Below, piece after piece: positions 26,901 to 36,015 of a stretch of DNA of 64,000 bases (within the stretch, counting starts at the first letter, position 1; every line of letters begins with the position of its first letter). Position numbers and translations under genes: made by a program. The notes under the pieces are model-generated. The model was not told the origin of the DNA. It worked only from the letters and a program-made list of their open reading frames with translations, and searched no databases. The stretch is taken from the NCBI GenBank assembly GCA_013396995.1, contig VWZP01002200.1:1087995-1151994 (forward strand). The letters are read 5' to 3'. The DNA is from Dicaeum eximium (taxonomy: Eukaryota; Chordata; Aves; Passeriformes; Dicaeidae).

Positions 26901-29900
26901 TTGTTTTCTGAAAGTGAGAAGATGAGCCATGTGAGAAGGAGAAGAGGGAAGCAGCATTTGTAGGGCTTCATGCCCCATGATGGGGCTGCCTGTTGTGCTA
27001 CTACTGCACAGCTGAGCAGTACTTTGAAGTGTGATGTCTTTTCTGTTTTTCCTGGTGTCCTCAGCAATAGCCACTAGACAGAAGGAGACATTTTCTGATG
27101 TTCTTTAACAGTAGAGGAATTTATTGCAAGTGCATTTAAAAATAGAGGAGTCCAAGGACCATCTGTCTTGAGTGTTTTAGTGGAAGTGGGGACAGCTGGC
27201 AGTGGCTGCTTGATTGATAGGTCCAGAGAGTTTTGTGTGGACCTGTGGCTGCAGCCCACTTACAGCTGGCCTGCCTCTGTAAAGAAAGTCACTGATTAAG
27301 CCAGTTGTGACCTGGTGCCTCTGCCTTGGTAGGTCTGTTTGGCACCCATGCAGGCACACTCAAAAGAATTGAGCCCTTGCTAGTCATCCCATATTGCCTC
27401 TGAGAGCTGACTCTACCTCTCAGACAGCTATCAAGAGGTGTTTCTGGTGCTGTTGGGTGTCTAAGCTGTAGGTGGACCACTCTGAGGAGATGTTGATAGC
27501 TGAGGGATCTGCCTTGCTGGGAAGGGCAGTGTATGGAATGGAGCCAGGAGGAAACTTGATTTGCTCTGAGCAAGCTGTTGGGGAGTGTTCCCCAGGGCTG
27601 GGCACATCTCAGCAACTGGCCTTCCCCTCTCACTGTGCTGACCTGTGTCTTGCCCTGAACTGCATTCTGCAAGGGTGCCAGCAGTGAGGAGCTGCCAGCT
27701 TGGCACTTGAACAGCGGAGCTGACGCAACTCATTTCACAGAGGGATACCAGGCGTTGTGAGAGCCCCACACTGCTACTGACTCAATGCAGAGCTGGTATT
27801 GCCTCCATTATGGAGGAGCTGACAGCTGGGAGCTGGGATTTGCATGCTCAGCAGAGTATAGCATAGCCAAGGGTCCTGACAGGATGCAGCAGCAGTCCCA
27901 TCCATAGCAGTTGTGGCAAATGCACCCAGGGAGAGAGGCATTAGGGAGTCTTCCATGTAGATGCTATGGATCCCTGAGGAGCTCTCGAGGCTGTGTGCAG
28001 TGATTCAAAGCAGAGACTGGAAAGATGGCAGATGTTATGTGTGTGGGGAGCAGCACGTCTCCAAGCTGTACTCAGGACACTCACCATGGTTACATGTATG
28101 GGACCTGCTCACGTTGCAGGACCAGTAAGCCCTCTTGCAGTGCTCACCTGTGTCACTCATGGATGCTTACCTGGTGAGGGGAAGGGCATGCTAAAAACAA
28201 AAATTGCCTTGCTTGTGCTTAAAAGTTTTCATTGTTTTCCTTTATTCACAGGAGAACTGCTGAGTCAGCCGAGACCAGAGGGACTGACGGAGATCATCTG
28301 TCCCAAGAACGGCAGCGAGCGAGTTAATGTTGCCTTGGTTTACCCCCCCACTCCTACTGTGATCAGCCCTTGTTCCAAGTGAGACCAGAAAGCAGACCTA
28401 TTCCCCTGTCAGTAGACACCAGAAAGCCTACGTAAAACATGCCCTCACTAAGCACTTCTTTCTGGAAGGCAGCAGCCCCACAGCCTGGGGACTGTTCTAA
28501 TTATTTGTGGCTATAGACAGCCCACTCACAGGATAAGAAGTACAGTGAAATGGGCTGAGGTGTTCTCTGAACTCTGTTGTGGCAGATGCATGATACACAT
28601 TGGGCAGGACAGATCAGGAGATAATACAGTCATAGATGGGTTTGGGTAGGATGGGGCCTCAGGAGATTTCTGTACACCCCTTCTCAAGCAGGACTACTCT
28701 CCACAGGCAGGTCAGGTTCCTTGGGACCTGTGTAGGTGAGGGTGTCATCCTTGGATGACAAGGATGGAAGTGCTACCACCTCTCCAGACTTTATTCTGGG
28801 ACACAACTTGTTTCCTTTTGTTCCATCTGAGTCTCCTATTTTGTTTTATTTTATGTTATTTTATTTTATGTTATTTTATTTTATTTTATTTATTAACTTG
28901 GCTTTCATTGCCATAAAATGCATTACTGGCTTGAGTTCAACATGTTCTCCACCAGATCCCAAGCCAGCAGGACTCCAGGCTATGGTGGTGCATGGGGTTT
29001 TCCTGCTGTAGGACTAGAGTTATACACTAGTCCTTGTTGAATTTTACAGCACTGTTGTCGGTTCAGTCCTCCAGCTTGGTGAGGTCCCCGTGGACAGGAG
29101 CCCTACCTTCTTGTGTATCTATAGCCTATATGTGTTTTACTCCACAGAGTGGGAATATGCTTGGAAAACAGAGCTGTATTGTGGTGGGAAAAAATGTGGA
29201 ACAACACTCACAAAAGCAGCCAGTGCCTTGGCTTTTTGATGCATGGGTTTTCCAAAAAAACAGAAATTCAGCCGTGCTCTGTTCTAATTGGAGTGGCACA
29301 AGGGATTCAGAAGGGAGCTTAGAGGAGCAGCTGAGTGTCTTGCTGGTGTCTGCTGCTGTGCTGTATGTGAATGCCTGTTACTTTCACTTCAGTGTCCTGA
29401 CAGTAGCTTTAGATGCTGTTCTCTCTGTCCAGACCCCTCCCATTCCAAAATACCACTCCTTGTAGAGAATAGCTTCAGTGATGGGTGGTTGTTGAGCTGT
29501 GTGTGAAGGTGAGATTGAAGTGCCCAGCTGGGGCAGAAAACAAAGATGCTCTGATACTGAGCCACAGCTCATTACTGCCTGTTCATTCGTTCTCCTGTGT
29601 GTGTGTACTTGGCACAGCACGTTTCTAACCTGCAGGTGCCATTTTTTGTTGTACTGTGCTGTCAGGCTACGCCTCCTATCCTCCTTGTCCTTTACCCTGC
29701 CTTCCACAATGTCTGTTAACTGTGTCCCAGTTTCACAGTCAGTCTGCTGGCAGGAAACTTGTGTTCTCAAAAGGGCCTGTGTTACTTTTACTTTACTTCA
29801 CGCTCCCTATTTAGAAGCCTAGAGAAAATCGTGTGTCTTAGGTTATTCATCACAAGCACTATGAACCCTGCTATATTACTTTTTCTTTATCCTTTCCTCT

Positions 29901-31983
29901 TCCAGATAAACCGTCAGTGCTGGTGCCAAAGGTTTTCCACCGGGCAGAACATGGCTGATGCTCTGCAGTGCTCCCATCTTTCCAGTTGTGGAGTTGATGC
30001 TTACGGGGATCAATGGGACATTGGACTTTGGACCCTGAAAGAAATGCTGTGGGGCAGGGGCAGCTCCCAGGTGGGGGCCTCATGGCTGGAGTGGATGAAG
30101 TCATCTGGAGGTTGGGGATGACAAGGCATGAAGGAAAATGCTGCAGATGGCAGGGCTGCTGGCCGGAGGGAAAGCACTGGGGATAGGTTTCTGTGGACCC
30201 ATTGATCGCGTGTTGAAAACCCATTTGGATCTCATGATGAATGTAAAAATGTTCTTGGTATACCATTTAATTCAGACCTGCTTGGAGGAAAGTCTCTTGA
30301 AATGAGCTGTAGCGGGATTCCCTGGATTTGTTCCTGGACAAGTGAGTTTTGTGGCAGTTGGCCAAGGCTTTGCTGGGGAGTGGGTTGGTATTGTGAAGCC
30401 TTTAAAATTGTTCCACCATGAAACAGTTGGCTGTGTCCCATGCAGCAATCTTGAGTGGAGGCTGGCAGAGAAGCAGGCTGGGAAATGTTTCCTGCCCTAT
30501 GCATTCACATATGTTGTGCCATGAAGTGGTGAGGATGTCCTGTGATCATGCAGGGACAAAAGCAGGGCACTCAGTGTCCCTCTGGCACATGCTATTTCTT
30601 ATTCCTAGTGTTACCATTATTCCTGAACAGCTTCTGGTCTGCCATGTCTGGATGCTCTGGTACTGCCATTGTGGTACACTCTGTGCATTGTGTCCACTAG
30701 AGCACTAAAAATCTAGCTCTTGGTCGTCCTCCTAGGAAAGCCACCCAGGCATCTTTGTGCAGAGATCTGGTGAAGCAGTGTGTGGCTGTGTGGTACAAAC
30801 TGATCCTGATCCCCTTGGGCTGACCCTGGCAGCCATGCTTCATGAGCAGCCATCTTCCCTCTTCAGATGTGGGAAAAGGCAGGCTGAGCACTGGTACCAA
30901 AGTTCTGGTTTCTCCGCCAGCTGTGTGGCTTTGAGGACTTCTACGATGTTGCTGTTAGTTTGTGCCCTGCAGCTGAGCCCTGGTAACTGTGCTGTGTGAG
31001 TCCTGCTCCATGCAAATACTTGTTTAATGTAAACCTATAGGAGGCAGGCATTTCCAGAGCCAGGATCCCTTCATCAGATGCTGGGGGAGGTCTGAGAGAT
31101 GAGGCACTTAAAATACTTGTTTTAATGTACAGCTCTTAATTCTTTGGGCTGTGATGGCAGACCTAGGATGGGTGGTACAGGTCAGCAGACAGTGCCCACC
31201 AGGATGTGAGCTGGCCAGGCCTGCAACCACTGCAAGAGAGTGAGGTGTCCTGCTAGGACCTGCTCCTGTTGCACAGATGATATTCCCCTGGTTTCTGATC
31301 CTTCAAATGCCAGCCTTATGTGCCAGGCTGTAAATCTTCCCATTGGGAAAGAACTTAATGCTGGGAAAGCAGGGCAGAATCCACTCCAGCAGGAGATCCA
31401 GAAGCCAGGTAGAAGAAATCAAACCATATACTTTCCAGGGGAAAAGCTGCCAAATAAAAGCTGGCAGCTCAGTGTCCTGTCTCTTCAGGGTATCGTTCCA
31501 GCTTGGGAGGGTAGCTCGGGCTCAGATTCAATGTGTTGACCTGCTATGTCTGGCAATGAACCTTCTTACGTCAGTGAGAATCATTAATTGATTGTGCTTC
31601 TGTGTTGCTGTGGTTAAACTGGAAACTCAGAATTGTCTGTGGTGGCCGGAGGAGGTGAAAGGGAGGTGAGATCTTTAGATGGTGCTCAGAAATAATGCTA
31701 GGAAATTCCCTTGTCCTGAGTGTTGCTGCCCATGAAACATGCCTGGTACAGGCAGAACTTGTGTTAGAGCATTCCCTACTGTCACCTCCCATGCTGGTGG
31801 CCTTCTCCTCCTGTTTTGCTGCTACTCACCTCTCTTTCCATTCTCCATAGGAAGAAACTAGCGATTTGTTGCTGTGAAGTTGCGTGGAAACCACATTGTA
31901 AAGAAACCACAAACTGGAATCCTTTTCCAGCCGGAGGCCTGTTTCCCAGTGTGCCCATCTGGTCTGGGATGCGTGAGCATTGA
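1..31983 (+). CDS. MFHAS1: MFHAS1, ROCO-family LRR-Roc-COR signalling protein (5' partial, three coding exons)
   Basis: Gene-level entry: join of 1..2991, 28252..28378 and, less surely, 31851..31983. MFHAS1 (malignant fibrous histiocytoma amplified sequence 1) is a cytoplasmic ROCO protein that binds GTP and modulates Toll-like receptor and MAPK signalling; this role is known from the mammalian family. In the sequence the order is leucine-rich repeats, a Roc GTPase domain with P-loop GLKNAGKT, then a COR-like region, with a C-terminus closely resembling the mammalian protein as I recall it (for example [11 protein letters not shown] and [14 protein letters not shown]). The exon plan, one huge first coding exon followed by two short ones, also fits the family. 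The start codon lies upstream of the window. ERI1 follows on the same strand, as in mammals. Identification is firm; only the last exon is uncertain. Confidence 0.93.
3078..3117 (+). repeat. Poly-T rich tract near the start of intron 1
   Basis: A 40-base stretch is nearly all T with a few C and G. It begins about 85 bases after the exon 1 donor. Read through, it encodes a run of Phe, which is why the coding frame appears to extend to about 3161; that extension is intronic. Confidence 0.8.
12762..13512 (+). mobile_element. Solo LTR of an avian endogenous retrovirus (ERVL-like), sense orientation
   Basis: The segment matches, from memory, a very common bird LTR. It begins near TGCTTTGGGTTTGCATGGCAAGG and holds diverged internal repeats around GCTGGAGCAG and CTGTG(A/G)ACCC. 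It then has a GTGTGAGGAGTCCTTCCCTT motif, a GTTTTATTTCTCATTATCCT motif and an AATAAA at 13363-13368. It ends near GGCATCCAGCCAGGATTAAC followed by CCACCACA. No gag, pol or env reading frame flanks it, so it is a solo LTR. It appears shortened compared with longer copies. It lies sense to MFHAS1, so its poly(A) signal could act in the intron. No clean target-site duplication was seen. Confidence 0.72.
15331..15385. repeat. A/AC-rich low-complexity tract
   Basis: A run of A (13 bases after GGGG) is followed by CCAAACCAAACAAACAAAAA and a C-rich ACCC end. It resembles simple-sequence decay or the tail of an old insertion, but no element body is visible beside it. Confidence 0.6.
22868..22931. repeat. 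T/G-rich low-complexity tract
   Basis: TTTTG units (three in a row) pass into mixed T and G runs and then an oligo-T stretch ending CCTCCTCCTAG. The end resembles a strong splice acceptor, but no conserved coding segment follows, so it is called only as a low-complexity repeat. Confidence 0.65.
28252..28378 (+). CDS. MFHAS1: MFHAS1 coding exon 2
   Basis: A pyrimidine-rich tract and TTCACAG acceptor precede this 127-nt exon. Joined to the single G left by exon 1 it reads [20 protein letters not shown], then [22 protein letters not shown] and the first two bases of a Lys codon. This nearly equals the mammalian MFHAS1 C-terminus. The donor GTGAGA begins at 28379. The donor itself creates an in-frame TGA (28380-28382), so a transcript that keeps the next intron would end the protein at ...SPCSK. 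Confidence 0.92.
28625..29130 (-). mobile_element. CR1 LINE 3' fragment, interrupted by a microsatellite
   Basis: The plus strand reads as the antisense of an avian CR1 retrotransposon. The 3'-UTR-like part is around 28625-28800 (GGGTTTGGGTAGGATGGGGC, TCTCAAGCAGGACTA, CTACCACCTCTCCAGAC). The reverse-transcriptase-end part is around 28895-29130 (TTGAGTTCAACATGTTCTCC, GGTGCATGGGGTTTTCC, TAGTCCTTGTTGAATTTTAC, AGCTTGGTGAGGTCCCCGTG). The middle of the element is deleted and occupied by the (ATTTT)n tract. It is diverged and has no intact frame. Assignment rests on recalled CR1 sequence, not a database search. Confidence 0.75.
28839..28894. repeat. (ATTTT)n / (TTTTA)n microsatellite
   Basis: About eleven five-base units of TTTTA with two TTATG interruptions. 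It sits inside the CR1 fragment and is likely length-polymorphic. Confidence 0.9.
31851..31983 (+). CDS. MFHAS1: Probable MFHAS1 last coding exon (novel-looking 43-residue tail)
   Basis: A strong acceptor (ACCTCTCTTTCCATTCTCCATAG) ends at 31850. The first G completes the split Lys codon from exon 2, and the frame then reads [12 protein letters not shown]... to TGA at 31981-31983, giving 43 further residues. The mammalian protein also continues with Lys after the split codon, but its tail is much shorter (about ten residues, from memory) and unlike this one. The acceptor quality and phase support the exon; the lack of recognisable tail homology weakens it. The true terminal exon could be elsewhere in 28.4-34 kb. 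Confidence 0.45.
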
Positions 31984-34060
31984 AGGAGTGAGAGGACAGA
32001 GCAGACATCTTACAGCCTGCTCCTTGGGACCGCAGCCCTCCTGCCAGGGTGTGCCACCTCCGTGGGAGCGTTCCCTGGCCTTTGCAGGCACTCAGGCTGC
32101 TGCTGTGCACTGAAGCCGTAATGCCGCGAGTGTGGCAGTATGGAGATCAATCTAGTTGGGTCTGTTTAATACGAAATGGTGATTGCTCATCCACCCACTG
32201 TTTAGTAACTGGTGTAACTGTGTTTTCATCCCAGTTTTTTTAATATGCAAAAGCCATTTAATTTTCTATGCAGTTCAGAAACATCTCACCTTTGCAGTTG
32301 CCAGGTGGGAGATACATGCAAGAGAACCAAACCAAGTGGCTCATAGTACTTTTGATTTTGCTGTCACTGTCTTTTAAGGATGCACCTTGGGATCCTCATA
32401 CAGCGTCCCTTTGCTGAGCTCCTGCCTCAGACCCCACTTAATATCCCTCAGCCGCAGGGATGAGGGCCCTGTATTTTTGAAGGATCTGTCATTTTTCATG
32501 AATCAAGCCACAAGGAAAGAGGGCTTGAATGCAGTGCCCTAACAGCAGATACCTGAGTTCAGAGTATTTATTATGTTCCAGTTCTTGTCCCTGCTCAGAG
32601 AGTTACCAAACTGTTAGAAGTGACTAAGGCCTCTGTGGAGCACTTTGCAACCTCTACTGAAGATGTATAATAAGGAGGTCAGAAAGGACTGGGGCATGAG
32701 CTGTCTCCCTGTGGAGCTGACAATGAATTTAACTCCTTTGGAATAGGAGGAGGATCTCCTGGCAATCTCCCAGATGCCTGCTTCACTCAAGACGATTGTA
32801 CGGGTTTTGCTTATTGGTTTGCAGACCCCTTGCTTGACCAGTTTTTGATTTCCTGCTGAAACTGGTTCAGATAGATTTGGAAGCAGACCTAGCGAGCTGC
32901 TTTGCACTCCAGGACTTCTAGCAGCTGGAAGATGTCCTGGAGTACCTTGTGTTACACTGTGAAGCAAAACCTGGGATTCAAACAGCATCCGTCCAAGTGA
33001 AACTCCCAGGATAGCAGCTTTGTCTTCTTCTGGGTCTGTGTAATGTGAGGAATTGCATGTCCCTAAGCAGCATACAAATATGTAGAGGTGAGTGAGAGTG
33101 AGCCCAAAGGGTGATACTGCACATCTAGGTCATTTTAGGGCTTACAGTAGTACTTGGAGACTTCTGGCAGCTGCAGAGGGTCCTGGGTGTTGCGACACCT
33201 CTGTTCTAACTTTGCTATAAGCAAAAAGCTCAGAGAAGTAAGATTGTTTCCAGTCTGCCACAAGGCCAGGATGCCTTTGACTAATCTCCTTTCATGGCAG
33301 TGCTGTTCTCTCTGCATTGTCTCTGCTCTGAGCTTGGGGGATTCAGCTTTAAAAAGTTAAACTGAAGTAGAGCCTAGTTTGGGATTTGCCCTGCCTTATG
33401 GTCTCTCAGTTCAGATGGAAGAGACTGGGGGCTGCAGAAGCATGGGTCATCTCCCTTGCAGCATCCCCCATGCCACAATTTCATGGTGGCTGTAAAAACT
33501 CAGTAGTTTATTTGGGTGCTGCTTTCCCAGGAACTCAAGATGTGCTTGGCTGTGCTGTAGCACTGGAGCTTACGTGGGGTCCCTGTTCTCTTTCCCATTG
33601 TACTGTGAGGCAGTTAAAGTTTGTGGAAGCAGTTGAGCTCCTCACTGTGAGGAGTTAGATGAAGTTGTGTCAAAGGGAACTGCAAATGTTATTTAGGAGC
33701 TCACTAAGTGAGATAAAAATCCACTGGCTCACTCCTGCAGAGCCAGATCCCGGAGCTCAGTTCCTCTCGCGCCCTTTGGATTGGATCTCGGGCTGGCATC
33801 CTTGGAACAGCTGTGCCGGGAGGTGGAGATGCTGCACTGCAGTAAGCACAAGAAGAGGCAAGCAAGTGGGCCTCAGTGTAGCACTCATCACACGCTTCAT
33901 GGCTCAGTTCATGGACTGTAATTGCAGGTATTCATATAATGTACACCACTGGGCAGGACTCTGCGCACGCACACATGCATGCCCAGACATACACGCACCA
34001 CACCCACACTTGCCCACACGTCCTCACCAAAATGACTGAAAATAAAAGTGATATCAGTCT
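31984..34060 (+). other. MFHAS1: Possible MFHAS1 3' UTR with poly(A) signal at 34041-34046
   Basis: Sequence after the predicted stop shows no conserved coding frame. An AATAAA hexamer (GAAAATAAAAGTG) at 34041-34046 is a plausible polyadenylation signal about 2 kb after the stop. A long final-exon 3' UTR is usual for this gene. The end point is inference; a later hexamer at 35436-35441 is an alternative. Confidence 0.35.
33966..34021. repeat. Imperfect CA-rich repeat
   Basis: The stretch is dominated by CACA, CACG and CATG dinucleotide steps (ACGCACACATGCATGCCC, ACACGCACCACACCCACAC). It is an interrupted (CA)n microsatellite within the presumed MFHAS1 3' UTR. Confidence 0.7.
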
Positions 34061-34511
34061 CCAGGAGAGTCCTGGCTGTGTGATTTGTTTTTTTTTCCTC
34101 TTGCAGCGCCTCCTTGGGCTCTAGCTCTGGAAGGGTCTGCACCTAGTTGTAGAACTGTGCTGTAACAAAGTCATTAAGAAATTCGGCATTGAGTGAATTT
34201 GAGCATCATGGAGCCCCTTATTTAGTATCTGTGAGCAATTGCCCACTCTAACAAGGTGAGGCAGGTGATTTCTGGGCAACAGCTTTTTTTCCCCACTACC
34301 TTTTAAGGTACTTTATGGGTTTGTGAGGCCAGCTCAGTGGTTCTCATTGGTACCATGTTGTTTGCATTTGTGAAAAGCTTGGTTTCCTGCTCATGTTCAG
34401 AGCAGGTTTTGGAGGCAGAGTAGTAAGGCAGGTGGTCCTCTGCTTGGTAACAGGAGCATTTGTGGCAGCACCAGGAGGATGAATTAAAAATAGGAACAAA
34501 TCCCTTCCCAC

Positions 34512-35075
34512 TGCTGCAGTTTAACCCCCTCTGGCAACTAAGCATCATCACAGCTGCTCACTCACCACCACCTCCTGGTGGGAAGGAAAATAGGAAAAAT
34601 GTAACACCCATAGCTTAAAAGCAGTTTAATAATGGAAGCAAAGGAAACAAAATAATACTAATGATAGTGATTGCAATGAAAGAGAGAGGACTAAAACCCA
34701 AGAAAGACAAGTGATGCACAATATGGTTGCTCACCACTCACTGACTGATGCCCAGCCCCTCCCACGGTGGTGGGGGATGAGCATCGGCAGCTCCCTGTCA
34801 ACTCTTCCTCCACTTATATATTGGGCACAATGTTCCATGGTATGGAATATCCCTTTGGCCAGTTCAGGTCAGCTGTCCTGACTCTGCTTCCTCCCAGCTT
34901 GTGCACCTTCTCATTGGCAGAGCATGAGAAACTGAAAGGCCTTGATTTAGAGTGAGCACTATGGAGCAACAACTAAATCATCAGTGTGTTATCCACAATA
35001 TTCTCATACTAAATCCAAAAAAAAGCGCTGCAGCAGCCTCTGAGAAAGCTAACTGTTCCAGCCAAAACCAGGACA
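34512..35075 (-). mobile_element. Solo LTR of an avian endogenous retrovirus, antisense to both genes
   Basis: Read on the minus strand it starts TGTCCTGGTTTTGGCTGGAA. It carries ATGAGAATATTGTGGATAAC, a GGCCAAAGGGATATTCCATA block, a TATA-like AATATATAAG (34814-34823) and TTGTGCATCACTTGTC. An ATTAAA signal lies near 34624. It ends near GGGGTTAAACTGCAGCA. This matches, from memory, a widespread bird LTR of about 560-600 bp. The length of 564 bp suggests a near-complete solo LTR. No internal viral genes flank it and no clear target-site duplication was found. It lies between MFHAS1 and ERI1, about 0.86 kb upstream of the proposed ERI1 start. Confidence 0.78.
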
Positions 35076-35599
35076 TGCACATATAGTTACCAAGCACTTG
35101 TGTGTGATCTCATTTCTGTCATCACTCAATGTGGAGAAGACAGACCTCTGTGGCCCACCCACCAACGATGACAAATGCTGCAAAGCAGGTCTAGGGGAGG
35201 GGATGTCAGCATCTGCCGGGAGATGCTGGTGTGCCAGAGTGAGATGGGAGGCCCAGCTGAGGGTGGGTGCTGGGTCCCCAGCCACAACAGGGCAGAGAGA
35301 AGATTCTGGGCTGTTTAGAGGCTGGCAGATGTGGAGGTATTGGGGTGGTTGCATTAGTTTGGTGCCAATACACATCAGCCTCCATCACTGAGGGATACTA
35401 GACTTTATTTCAGGACTGTGGGAAGCACCAGCGGAAAATAAACTGACCTGTGATGGACAGAGAGACTTCACCGCTTCGCCTTCACCTCCTGGCCAAGAAG
35501 ATACAGAGAGCTTTACACGACTGGTGCCACCCACCTCACCCTGCTCGTCGACTGTGGATTAAGGGATATAGGGGACAGGAGGCACGGCAAATTCCCTGG
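35076..35599. other. Intergenic segment between the solo LTR and the ERI1 CpG island
   Basis: No coding segment or repeat is recognised. GC rises toward the right. An AATAAA at 35436-35441 and a TTTATTTCAG at 35404-35413 are noted, but nothing links them to a transcript. Confidence 0.5.
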
Positions 35600-35936
35600 C
35601 AGGAAGGGGCTGGGCGTCAACCGCATCCTTCTGGTGGCTGTGACCGGGAACCCAACACGCCACGGGCGTCCCAGATCCGTGTTCCGGGTGCTTTGTGCAA
35701 AGTCAGTGCCACGAGAAGGAGGCATAAATGAGCTGCCTGCCCGGTGCGTGTTTCCCGTAACACGGAGAGCGCTTCCAGAGAGCTGCCGTGACCCCAGCCC
35801 CCGGGGGACTGCTGGCCAGAAGCGCAGGAGGGCTGAGGCCGGCGCAGGAGGCGGCGGTGCTGCCGCAGAGGGGCAGGGCCGAGGGCTGGCGGGGCAGCCG
35901 GGGCTGAGGCGGCCCGGGCACACTCCGCGGTGTTTG

Positions 35937-36015
35937 ATGGCGGAGGGGAGCGCCGGGAGCCGCGGCCGCAGCCGCTCGGCTGTCACGGAGCCGCACGGGC
36001 GCGGCGCCGGCGGCG
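35937..36015 (+). CDS. ERI1: Proposed ERI1 coding exon 1 (5' part; runs into gap)
   Basis: ATG at 35937-35939, followed by G, opens a frame reading MAEGSAGSRGRSRSAVTEP and on to the gap. This gives 26 codons. About 11 more are needed to reach the roughly 37 residues expected from the human length, which would place the donor within the N gap. Exon 2 starts in phase 0, so exon 1 should end on a whole codon. The bases before the ATG (TTTG) are a weak initiation context, so another start is possible. Confidence 0.5.

Larger units (their letters stand above)
2992..28251 (+). other. MFHAS1: MFHAS1 intron 1 (25.3 kb)
   Basis: It lies between donor GTAAGG at 2992 and acceptor TTCACAG ending at 28251. 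It has moderate GC, frequent stops in all frames and no conserved coding segment that I recognise on either strand; the open frames of 60-200 codons here look random. It contains a solo LTR (12762-13512) and several homopolymer-rich stretches, listed separately. No tRNA, snRNA or microRNA hairpin was recognised by eye, but small hairpins could be missed. Confidence 0.85.
28379..31850 (+). other. MFHAS1: MFHAS1 intron 2 (predicted)
   Basis: Non-coding sequence between exon 2 and the predicted last exon. It contains a CR1 fragment and an (ATTTT)n microsatellite. No other conserved coding segment was recognised. If the last exon is wrongly placed, part of this could be 3' UTR. Confidence 0.5.

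Noticed and set aside
29194..29230. KNVEQHSQ reading, tested as the MFHAS1 last exon because the mammalian tail begins KKNV
   Set aside because: No AG acceptor precedes it in the right phase and the similarity stops after three residues.
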